DNA of 5,402 nucleotides from an uncultured Odoribacter sp. (GTDB taxonomy: Bacteria > Bacteroidota > Bacteroidia > Bacteroidales > Marinifilaceae). Below, piece after piece: positions 1-4,683 of the stretch (positions are counted from its first letter, which is position 1; every line of letters begins with the position of its first letter). Location of the stretch: NCBI GenBank assembly GCA_905204385.1, contig CAJKZL010000254.1, positions 1 to 5,402 of the forward strand. Reading direction: 5' to 3'. The position numbers and the translations under genes were made by a program. The notes under the pieces were generated by a model. That model saw nothing but the letters and a program-made list of their open reading frames with translations. It was not told where the DNA came from and ran no database searches.

Positions 1-79
1 CGGAGCCTCCCACTCCATAGAAGAAGATGCCAGTTGGCCGGCAGCCTGGGAATTTATGCGTACTCATCCGAAAAGATAA
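1..79 (+). CDS. C-terminal end of a probable alpha/beta-hydrolase (esterase/peptidase type), partial
   Basis: Reading frame 2 is open from the left edge to TAA at 77-79 and gives 25 residues beginning GASHSIEEDASWPAAWEF. The G-x-x-H near the front followed by W-x-x-A-W-x-F resembles the end of alpha/beta-hydrolases of the PHB-depolymerase/feruloyl-esterase or dienelactone-hydrolase kind. In those families the catalytic His sits in a G-x-x-H loop shortly before a last helix rich in Trp and Phe. The stop is only 5 bases before the ATG of the thioredoxin-like gene, so the two are probably co-transcribed. With so few residues the family is an inference; the presence of a real gene end is better supported, by the close spacing and sensible composition. 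Confidence 0.5.
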   Translation, partial: GASHSIEEDASWPAAWEFMRTHPKR

Positions 80-84
80 AATCG

Positions 85-1248
85 ATGAAAAAATTTATTG
101 TATCGATACTCTGTTTTTTGGGAGGCATCTTATGGGGACATGCCGAAGGTATTTCTTTTTTCAAGGGGACTTTTGAAGAAGCGGTACATAAGGCCATGCA
201 GGAACGGAAAATGATTTTTATGGAGGTCTATACCCCTTGGTGTGGTCCCTGTTTGAATATGGAAGAACACATTTTTTCTTTGTATCAGGTGGGCGAATTT
301 TATAATTCTCATTTTATAAACATTAAAGTAGATTGGGAGAGTCAGGAAGGTAAAAAATTGGCGCAACGTTTTCACGTTGCGTCATATCCTGCTTTTCTGT
401 TTATCGAACCTGAAGACGGGACCGTTATCCACGAACATGGAGGCTACCAGAATGCAGAGGTATTCTTGCGGCTGGGGAAAGCTGCATTAAATAGCGAACT
501 TTGTTCCTCGGGACTCCTTGCGGCTTACGAATCAGGCAACCGAACGAAAAAGCTTTTATTGAATTATGCCGGATACAAGGCAGAACGAAGAGACATGCCG
601 GAGGCTCTGCGCTTGTTGCATGAAGCGGAAAAACAGTACCGTTTGTCTATAGAAGATAAAGAAGTAGCGGATTTTTTCTTTGAATACTTTACGGTAACTG
701 AAATAACCCATCCTTTTTGCCGGTATTTTTTGAATCATCGCCAACAAATGTATAAACTATATGGCAAGGAAAAAGTTGACCGTAAGTTGTTCGATTTATA
801 TCGTTTTTCGCATGACAAAGAGGAGATTGAACAACTGGCAGATTTTGATGGGAAGGAATTTTTGTTGTCCTCTATAGATTTCAACCGGTGTATGGTTCAA
901 AAAAAGTATAAGGAAGCGGACCGGATCATACAATCCATGATAGAAAACCCGGATATCGATCAGGAAGAACTGTATGAACTCCTGAAGTTTACCGCCCGGA
1001 GCGTCATGAAACGAGGCGGAGATAAAGAATGGAAAAAACAATGCCTTTCCTATTTACAGTATGTGGCCTATAATCAAAAAAATCGTCAGGACTCTGAAGC
1101 CCATTTTCTTTACGCCACCATGCTGGAGCAAGTGATCCGTGAAAATCCTGAACTCCATTCTTTCTTCCCCGAAAGCGTAGTTCAAGGACCGAAAACCGGT
1201 CGGAATCGCTATTCTTTAAGCAGCAGAACACTAGCCCCCAAGAAATAA
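85..1248 (+). CDS. Secreted thioredoxin-family protein with a helical C-terminal extension
   Basis: The 387-residue product starts with a typical signal peptide (MKKF, then a hydrophobic run, likely cleavage after GHA near residue 20), so it should act in the periplasm or envelope. Residues about 25-135 form a thioredoxin fold: the redox motif W-C-G-P-C has cysteines 53 and 56, and the expected cis-proline follows in SYPAFLFI (Pro102). The rest, about 140-360, is charged and helix-rich with no motif I recognise; such tails occur in Bacteroidetes thioredoxin-like proteins. It is presumably a thiol-disulfide oxidoreductase or reductant; the substrate is unknown. I chose ATG 85 because it places the signal peptide at the N-terminus and lies just after the upstream stop; the in-frame TTG at 34 would add 17 non-signal residues inside the preceding gene. 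The last 20 or so residues are basic and low in structure and end exactly where a palindromic repeat begins, so this end may be lineage-specific. Confidence 0.87.
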   Translation: MKKFIVSILCFLGGILWGHAEGISFFKGTFEEAVHKAMQERKMIFMEVYTPWCGPCLNMEEHIFSLYQVGEFYNSHFINIKVDWESQEGKKLAQRFHVASYPAFLFIEPEDGTVIHEHGGYQNAEVFLRLGKAALNSELCSSGLLAAYESGNRTKKLLLNYAGYKAERRDMPEALRLLHEAEKQYRLSIEDKEVADFFFEYFTVTEITHPFCRYFLNHRQQMYKLYGKEKVDRKLFDLYRFSHDKEEIEQLADFDGKEFLLSSIDFNRCMVQKKYKEADRIIQSMIENPDIDQEELYELLKFTARSVMKRGGDKEWKKQCLSYLQYVAYNQKNRQDSEAHFLYATMLEQVIRENPELHSFFPESVVQGPKTGRNRYSLSSRTLAPKK

Positions 1249-1315
1249 CAACCGAGGGGACGGTTCCTTTGATCGCTATACAAAAAATCAACCAAAGGAA
1301 CCGTCCCCTTGGTTG
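1249..1315. repeat. REP-like palindrome (23-bp arms, 21-base loop)
   Basis: The arms are 1249-1271 and 1293-1315. They are reverse complements at 22 of 23 positions, and the exception (G1254 against T1310) is a G-U wobble in RNA. The core GGGGACGGTTCCTTTG and its complement resemble the repetitive extragenic palindromes that I recall being dispersed in many genomes and linked to IS200-like REP-associated transposases (RAYTs). No transposase is in this window. The left arm starts on the base after the thioredoxin stop codon, so the hairpin will also end or protect that mRNA. There is no U-tract after it, so it is not a standard intrinsic terminator. Confidence 0.75.
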
Positions 1316-1322
1316 ACTATAT

Positions 1323-1361
1323 TTAATCCGGCATGTAACGTAAAAAAGAACATGGGATTAA
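1323..1361. other. Imperfect hairpin TTAATCC...GGATTAA
   Basis: TTAATCC at 1323-1329 pairs with GGATTAA at 1355-1361, and CATG at 1332-1335 with CATG at 1351-1354, leaving a 2-base bulge (GG) and a 15-base A-rich loop. It lies 7 bases beyond the REP-like palindrome and 20 bases before a larger foldable segment. It could be part of one structured RNA or of a small mobile element. On its own the stem is modest. Confidence 0.35.
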
Positions 1362-1381
1362 CTCACAACGTAACAACGGGC

Positions 1382-1492
1382 TTGGGGAAACCTTGAGGAC
1401 GAATGAGCAACCCCACGTTCAAGTCATATTAATATACGTGCTTCGAACGTGAGTGTTGCCGCATCCATCCCGCCCTCGGTTAAATTCCCCAA
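1382..1492. other. Long foldable segment, candidate structured RNA or palindromic mini-element
   Basis: A nested series of complementary blocks closes this 111-base segment. TTGGGGAA 1382-1389 pairs with TTCCCCAA 1485-1492. ACC 1390-1392 pairs with GGT 1478-1480, GAGG 1395-1398 with CCTC 1474-1477, and ATG 1403-1405 with CAT 1462-1464. GCAAC 1407-1411 pairs with GTTGC 1455-1459, CACGTTC 1414-1420 with GAACGTG 1445-1451, and AAG 1421-1423 with CTT 1441-1443. The apical loop holds the palindrome ATATTAATAT (1427-1436). About 33 pairs, all in order with small bulges, are more than expected by chance. I do not recognise it as tmRNA, 4.5S RNA, RNase P or a known riboswitch. The strand cannot be decided because the segment is symmetric, and no clear promoter was found for it. 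Confidence 0.4.
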
Positions 1493-1520
1493 TTTAGTTG
1501 AAACGGGACGTGCAATCAAC

Positions 1521-1796
1521 ACTTAATAATTCAAAAAAACGAATTTCTATTGTAAATTTATGTCATCTACTTAAATGAATTAATAAAACTACTTTATAAA
1601 ATCAAATAATTTTAAAATTCTAGCATTCAATATACAATTTCAATACATCAATTCTGTGCAAAGAAAAATATTTTTCATTACATTCACAAATTTTGAAACC
1701 TTTTTTTGTTTACCAAGTTACGTTACTTGTTTTTTCGGACTACCGTTATAAAATAATAAAAATAAACTTCGGTGTATGCTGAGAAGAAAATGTTAC
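1521..1796. other. AT-rich intergenic stretch without a gene
   Basis: No ORF of useful length is present on either strand. The stretch is visibly much richer in A and T than the flanks. It contains a perfect 14-base palindrome GAAAAATATTTTTC (1663-1676). It also has a weak terminator-like pattern, CAAGT, a 6-base loop, ACTTG and six T (about 1714-1735), readable on the plus strand. It may simply be upstream regulatory DNA of the small ORF that follows, or remnant accessory DNA. Confidence 0.5.
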
Positions 1797-1804
1797 TATA
1801 TTTG
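1797..1804 (+). promoter_or_regulatory. Bacteroidetes-type -7 box (TATATTTG)
   Basis: TATATTTG followed by C matches the TAnnTTTG -7 consensus of Bacteroidales housekeeping promoters. No TTTG is found 19-21 bases upstream, so the -33 half is weak. If it is used, the transcript starts near 1810 and carries a leader of about 200 bases before the ATG at 2018, including the hairpin at 1909-1928. Confidence 0.45.
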
Positions 1805-1908
1805 CAGAAAAGCAAAAGTATTGCATTTTTTAGAATGATGTAAAGTTTATTCTTTTTCTATAGTAAAGTCGGCAAAACTTTTTAAGAAACAGAAAAGATA
1901 AATTATAC

Positions 1909-1928
1909 GTCACATAGAAATATGTGGC
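1909..1928 (+). other. Leader hairpin with a GAAA tetraloop
   Basis: GTCACATA (1909-1916) pairs with TATGTGGC (1921-1928) through one U-G wobble, closed by a GAAA loop (1917-1920), a stable GNRA tetraloop geometry. It lies inside the presumed leader from the -7 box at 1797. It includes the ATG at 1922, an alternative upstream start of the next ORF, which it would hide from ribosomes. Confidence 0.35.
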
Positions 1929-2017
1929 CGAATAATTTGTCGCTGTTTCCGGGTTTGCCGACCCCTTCTATAGATGACAGATTATCGGTCACTTTTTATT
2001 TTTATGTGTGCAAACCT

Positions 2018-2182
2018 ATGAAGAAAACCAAACCTCTTGTCGATGCAGCCCTAGTGATAGAACTTCTGCAGACAATGATCTGTGAAAAGAGCGATCCTAT
2101 CTGGGCGGTCCCCTATTCTGCCGAGATGCAGGCTCACATTATAAAAGAGCTCCTCCAGCAATTTCCGATTTCCGAAAATTGA
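2018..2182 (+). CDS. Small protein of unknown function (54 residues)
   Basis: I do not recognise this product. It starts MKKTKPLVDAALVIELLQTM and reads as a short soluble, mostly helical polypeptide with no signal peptide or membrane segment. The frame is open upstream to an ATG at 1922 (86 residues). The ATG at 2018 is preferred because the extra N-terminus (MWPNNLSLFPGL...) is atypical and its start sits in a hairpin. A weak -7-like TATGTGTG (2003-2010) lies just upstream. The stop TGA (2180-2182) is followed after 65 bases by the antitoxin candidate on the same strand, which has its own promoter. Its place beside a Fic module suggests an accessory role, but that is only association. It may not be a real gene. 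Confidence 0.4.
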   Translation: MKKTKPLVDAALVIELLQTMICEKSDPIWAVPYSAEMQAHIIKELLQQFPISEN

Positions 2183-2210
2183 TCTCTACCTCTGAAAAAC
2201 AAGTATTTAT

Positions 2211-2243
2211 TTTGTCGTTTTCGGCAGAAAATTCTTATATTTG
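2211..2243 (+). promoter_or_regulatory. Bacteroidetes promoter of the antitoxin candidate
   Basis: TTTG at 2211-2214, a 21-base spacer and TATATTTG at 2236-2243 (followed by C) match the Bacteroidales -33/-7 consensus with full identity at the conserved positions. The start codon ATG is at 2248, only 4 bases past the box, so transcription should begin at or within a few bases of the A of the ATG, giving a leaderless or nearly leaderless message. Confidence 0.75.
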
Positions 2244-2247
2244 CAAT

Positions 2248-2415
2248 ATGAAAAAAATTCAGAAAGACAACGTACTTTTAGTAGCGGACCGTTCCAAAGA
2301 GCGTAATTTTATTCTAAACTCCATGATTGCTTCTTTCCGTCTCGAAGGAATATTCATTCCTGAAAAACGGGTGGAAGTGATTTATGCCAAAGTAAATGAA
2401 AAGCTTAAAAAATAG
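2248..2415 (+). CDS. VbhA-like antitoxin of the Fic toxin (55 residues)
   Basis: The protein carries S29-F30-R31-L32-E33-G34, an exact fit to the (S/T)xxxE(G/N) inhibitory motif that class I Fic antitoxins (VbhA, FicA) place in the active site of their Fic partner. There the glutamate blocks productive ATP binding. The motif lies in a predicted helix (about 18-34), followed by IFIPEK and a second helix (about 41-54), an antitoxin-VbhA-like layout and size. The neighbouring minus-strand gene is a complete Fic enzyme without its own inhibitory helix, which supports pairing. The two genes run tail to tail and overlap by 11 bases, whereas known VbhA/FicA genes sit just upstream of the toxin in one operon. 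The start at ATG 2248 agrees with the promoter; the frame is open upstream to a TTG at 2179, which overlaps the previous stop and lies before the promoter, so it is less likely. The role is inferred from motif plus neighbour. Confidence 0.7.
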   Translation: MKKIQKDNVLLVADRSKERNFILNSMIASFRLEGIFIPEKRVEVIYAKVNEKLKK

Positions 2416-2980
2416 CTTTCAATATCCTTTCCATGGGCCGATAATTTTTCTCACTGACTTGCTGCACGGCGATGATATAGTCGCGGTAATCGAGTCTTTC
2501 AAAATGAAATCCTTCATATCCTTGTTTCCGAAGCATTAAATTAGCCAGAATGCGGGCCGTTCTTCCGTTTCCTTCCCGGAAAGGATGGATAAACAGCAAC
2601 TCTCCGTGTACGACCGAAATATCCCTGAGCAAAGCATTTTTTTCGGTATACGCCTGGGGCAAGCGACTTAAAATTTCTTGTTCGAACAAATCCATACTTT
2701 GCGGAACAAAAAGCGCTGCAGGAAAGAGAAATCCACCTTTGGACATATTTACCGTCCGGTACTTACCGGCAAAAGCATACAATTCTCCGAGGGCTAATCT
2801 ATGGATATGGCAGATATACCCACAATCGAAACGAGTGGAAGGGGTGAGTTGTTCGGTGAGCATAATCTCGGCCATCAGAAAACCTTCGAATTCTGCTTCA
2901 GCAATCTCACCGGCTGCAGTCAGCCCTTTCAAATTGGGCAAACATTGACTTTCCTCTTCATTCGTAGTGTATCGACTCAC
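2405..2980 (-). CDS. fic: Fic-domain protein adenylyltransferase, class I toxin type
   Basis: This 191-residue protein is a complete compact Fic enzyme, which transfers AMP from ATP to a hydroxyl side chain of a target protein. The core motif is present intact at 132-143: H132-P-F-R-E-G-N-G-R-T-A-R143, with the catalytic His, the metal-binding Glu136 and the phosphate-binding G-N-G-R. The substrate flap is near 77-95, after LYAFAGKYR. The N-terminus, LPNLKGLT followed by a helix, is the usual start of small Fic proteins. No (S/T)xxxE(G/N) motif occurs at either end, so inhibition must come in trans; the 55-residue ORF facing it has that motif. The start is GTG (2978-2980): no in-frame ATG exists upstream before a TAG, and MSRYTTNEEE is a typical beginning. 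It is cytoplasmic; the target is unknown (class I toxins such as VbhT and FicT modify DNA gyrase and topoisomerase IV). No convincing promoter was seen upstream. Confidence 0.92.
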   Translation of the reverse strand: MSRYTTNEEESQCLPNLKGLTAAGEIAEAEFEGFLMAEIMLTEQLTPSTRFDCGYICHIHRLALGELYAFAGKYRTVNMSKGGFLFPAALFVPQSMDLFEQEILSRLPQAYTEKNALLRDISVVHGELLFIHPFREGNGRTARILANLMLRKQGYEGFHFERLDYRDYIIAVQQVSEKNYRPMERILKAIF

Positions 2981-3079
2981 GATGATAGACTTTGAGCGTA
3001 AATTTAAAAAAATATTCCGAGATAGCTAGATTCCGGTTACAAAATAAAAATCTCCTCCGCAGAAATCATCATACAAAAA

Positions 3080-3172
3080 CTTTCGCAGAAAACTTTGTAT
3101 CTCCGGTCTCTCCCTTTCCAGGTCTAACCTGGCAGCGCAATACAGGAAACCGCAACAAAATTTCTGCGAAAG
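3080..3172. repeat. Nested inverted repeat between fic and the membrane protein gene
   Basis: CTTTCGCAGAAA (3080-3091) is a perfect reverse complement of TTTCTGCGAAAG (3161-3172). The match continues inward with one gap and one mismatch (ACTTTGT against ACAAAA). Inside lie TTTCC/GGAAA (3115-3119 and 3145-3149) and a central hairpin CCAGGT-CTA-ACCTGG (3118-3132). A further CCGCAGAAAT copy of the outer arm is at 3057-3066. The region between 2981 and 3194 holds no credible gene. The arrangement could be a small palindromic element, a recombination site, or an upstream structure for fic, which reads away from it. Confidence 0.5.
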
Positions 3173-3194
3173 CCGACAACTAAAAATCAGTCTG

Positions 3195-3590
3195 TTAATT
3201 CTTTTGCTTTCTAAAATACTTCATTTCCAATATAAATGCCAGCAATAACCCCAGTCCACCGAACAGCAGAATACATCCCGAAAACACCGTGCTTTCCATC
3301 TTCGTTACATAAACCTCTTTCGAAACATTAAAAGTGATCAAATAGCCTACCACGATGCCCAACCCCAATCCGATCAGCAAACATCCACCCCTCAAAGCCC
3401 AGTAAGAAAACGATTTTCCAAAAGTGAAATCGATCTTCCCTTCCACTGAGCCTAAATTTTTAATTTCGGTCAGCTTCTCGATCAAAGCCATTCTTTCCCG
3501 CCTACGGGCGAATAATTCGAACAAACCATAAATGGTAGCGGCAACAATCCCCACAATCGTCGGGGCAGTTAAAAAATCTAAATAGTTCAT
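3195..3590 (-). CDS. Three-pass inner-membrane protein of unknown function (DUF6249-like)
   Basis: The 131-residue product has three hydrophobic segments at about 7-27, 66-86 and 103-122. Between the first two is a positively charged cytoplasmic loop RRRERMALIEK (29-39), so the N-terminus should face outside and the C-terminus (FRKQKN) inside. The R-x-E-R-x-A-L-I-E-K stretch right after a first membrane helix resembles a small Bacteroidetes membrane family (DUF6249-type, from memory) that is often beside ECF sigma factors. Here it is divergent from such a gene with a 130-base shared upstream region. No enzyme or transport motif is visible. A role in the same envelope-stress circuit is suggested by position only. 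Start ATG 3588-3590 places the first helix at the N-terminus. Confidence 0.72.
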   Translation of the reverse strand: MNYLDFLTAPTIVGIVAATIYGLFELFARRRERMALIEKLTEIKNLGSVEGKIDFTFGKSFSYWALRGGCLLIGLGLGIVVGYLITFNVSKEVYVTKMESTVFSGCILLFGGLGLLLAFILEMKYFRKQKN

Positions 3591-3640
3591 AAGGCAGTAA
3601 TTTAAATGAATATTTCTTTCTTTTCGCCCCTTTGACGCAT

Positions 3641-3692
3641 CCGTTTACACCCGGTTACACTTTTACAAAAAAAATTTGAAAAATTGTAACCC
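3641..3692. promoter_or_regulatory. Phased repeats and inverted repeat, operator candidate between divergent genes
   Basis: Three adjacent 10-base units (CCGTTTACAC 3641-3650, CCGGTTACAC 3651-3660, TTTTACAAAA 3661-3670) repeat a TTACA core at one helical turn. In addition GGTTACA (3653-3659) and TGTAACC (3685-3691) form a perfect 7-base inverted repeat whose centres are about three turns apart, and which brackets the -33 element of the sigma-factor promoter. This is the expected form of a binding site for a dimeric or cooperative regulator that could control both divergent genes. The regulator is not known. Confidence 0.4.
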
Positions 3693-3706
3693 AAACACTA
3701 TACTTG
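3675..3706 (+). promoter_or_regulatory. Promoter of the sigma/anti-sigma operon
   Basis: TTTG at 3675-3678, a 20-base spacer and TATACTTG at 3699-3706 fit the Bacteroidales consensus with one mismatch in the -7 box (C for T). The predicted start of transcription is around 3711-3714, which favours ATG 3722 as start codon or a leaderless start at ATG 3713. The match is to the housekeeping form, so transcription need not depend on the ECF factor itself. Confidence 0.6.
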
Positions 3707-3721
3707 CGTCCAATGAGCGTC

Positions 3722-4276
3722 ATGGATAAACAAGATCATATCTACATCGAAAAAATACTTAACGGTGAAACCGGGGTTTTCAGTCTTTTGGTCCAAAAAT
3801 ATAGCCAAAAGACCTTTCACCTGATCCAGAACATCGTTCATGACCGTCAGGATGCCGAGGAACTCACTCAGGACTGTTATCTGAAGGCATTCCATCATCT
3901 GTCCCGATTCAAGGGAGAATGCCGGTTTTCCACCTGGTTGTACCGGATCGCTTATACAACGGCCATTTCTGCCGTCCGGAAGAAAAGACGGGAGTATGTA
4001 TTCGTCGACGAAGAAAGCATCGACCGGGTGCCGGACCAGGAGGTCGACCGGCAATTCGAGCGGGATATGCAATCCGAACAACTCGAAGCCTTGCAAAAAG
4101 CATTGAACCGGCTACCACCGGAAGAAAAAGCTATCCTATTGTTATTTTATTCCGAACAAAAATCCACTCAAGAGATAGCCACCATCACCGATCTCAGCCC
4201 GGCCAACGTAAAAATTAAATTATACCGGTTGCGCAAAAAATTATACGTGATGCTCGACCCCAAAGGAAAAAATTAA
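3722..4276 (+). CDS. ECF-family RNA polymerase sigma factor (sigma-70 group IV)
   Basis: The 184-residue protein has the two-domain ECF plan. Region 2 covers about 8-90, with D-A-E-E-L-T-Q-D (44-51) and F-S-T-W-L-Y-R-I-A (69-77) for core binding and -10 recognition and a basic end (RKKRR, 86-90). A short linker (about 91-117) lacks the sigma-1.1 and sigma-3 domains. Region 4 covers about 118-175, with LPPEEKAILLLFYSEQKSTQ leading into a helix-turn-helix (EIATITDLSPANVKIKLYRLRKKL). It would redirect RNA polymerase to a set of envelope or stress promoters. The next gene, 17 bases downstream, encodes a small membrane protein suited to hold it at the membrane. Starts at 3713 (three residues longer) or TTG 3704 are possible; 3722 fits the promoter best. 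The product belongs to the ECF type found in gut Bacteroidales, but the exact ECF group is not determined here. Confidence 0.92.
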   Translation: MDKQDHIYIEKILNGETGVFSLLVQKYSQKTFHLIQNIVHDRQDAEELTQDCYLKAFHHLSRFKGECRFSTWLYRIAYTTAISAVRKKRREYVFVDEESIDRVPDQEVDRQFERDMQSEQLEALQKALNRLPPEEKAILLLFYSEQKSTQEIATITDLSPANVKIKLYRLRKKLYVMLDPKGKN

Positions 4277-4293
4277 TTATAATTGCACAGATT

Positions 4294-4683
4294 ATGGAAA
4301 ACGATAAAGAATACTCAGATCAGGCGCTTCGGCAACTCTTCGGCAATTTACCGGAAGAAAAGATTTCGCCTGTCCTGAACCAGGAAATTATGAACCGGGT
4401 ATTCCGGGAAAAAACCTTCCTTCACAGACGCAATCAAATACTGATCTGGGGCTGTACCTCCCTGTTCAGCCTGGGCATTATCGGCCTGTGCATTTTCGTT
4501 ATGCAACACTTCTCCATCGACCTGTTCCGATTCTTCAAGGGTGCCTTGCGCTTTCCGGAAATCCCGGAAACAAACTGGAGCTTTTATATCTTCATCGGCG
4601 GAGCGGCTTTATTGCTATTGTTTACCGACAATCTCATCCGCCGATGGTTGAACAAGCACAAATTTACCGATCGAACTTTTTGA
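4294..4683 (+). CDS. Two-pass membrane protein, probable anti-sigma factor
   Basis: The 129-residue product has a charged cytoplasmic N-terminus (1-47) with an amphipathic helix (about 20-46, EEKISPVLNQEIMNRVFREK). Two membrane segments follow (about 49-71 and 96-112), joined by a short outside loop, and then a basic inner tail (IRRWLNKHK). It has no HxxxCxxC zinc motif, so it is not a ZAS-type anti-sigma factor. Its role is inferred from location directly after the ECF sigma gene in the same presumed operon, the size, and a cytoplasmic domain able to bind sigma. Its 3' end overlaps the convergent ompA-like gene by 20 bases. It could instead be an unrelated membrane partner of the signalling system. 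Confidence 0.65.
   Translation: MENDKEYSDQALRQLFGNLPEEKISPVLNQEIMNRVFREKTFLHRRNQILIWGCTSLFSLGIIGLCIFVMQHFSIDLFRFFKGALRFPEIPETNWSFYIFIGGAALLLLFTDNLIRRWLNKHKFTDRTF

Noticed and set aside
34..84. Upstream TTG start for the thioredoxin-like protein
   Set aside because: It would put 17 polar residues before a clear signal peptide and lies within the end of the preceding gene; ATG 85 follows that stop by 5 bases.
1004..1291. 95-residue minus-strand ORF
   Set aside because: Antisense shadow of the thioredoxin-like gene running into the palindrome; no family features.
1382..1492. Known RNA (tRNA T-arm look-alike GTTCAAGTC, 6S, 4.5S, riboswitch)
   Set aside because: No cloverleaf, no conserved GGAAGGA-type SRP loop and no riboswitch core; the GTTCAAGTC match is isolated.
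2879..2908. E-A-E-F-E-G near the Fic N-terminus as a built-in (class II) inhibitory motif
   Set aside because: The Ser/Thr position is Glu, and the stretch belongs to the normal first helix after LPNLKGLT in small Fic proteins.
2550..2948. 132-residue plus-strand ORF across fic
   Set aside because: Lies wholly opposite the Fic catalytic region and has a low-complexity, non-protein-like composition; a shadow of fic.
3007..3043. Promoter for fic (minus-strand TTTG and TATTTTTT)
   Set aside because: Spacer would be 25 bases instead of 19-21 and the -7 box lacks the final G; not strong enough to annotate.
2992..3183. 63-residue plus-strand ORF
   Set aside because: Has only a TTG start, no internal Met, and its sequence is the translated inverted repeat; not supported as a gene.
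3641..3670. Short tandem units as a CRISPR-like array
   Set aside because: 10-base adjacent units without spacers; better read as operator repeats.
3909..4218. ORFs on both strands inside the sigma-factor gene
   Set aside because: Arg- and Pro-rich out-of-frame products of a GC-richer gene; the ECF frame is unambiguous.
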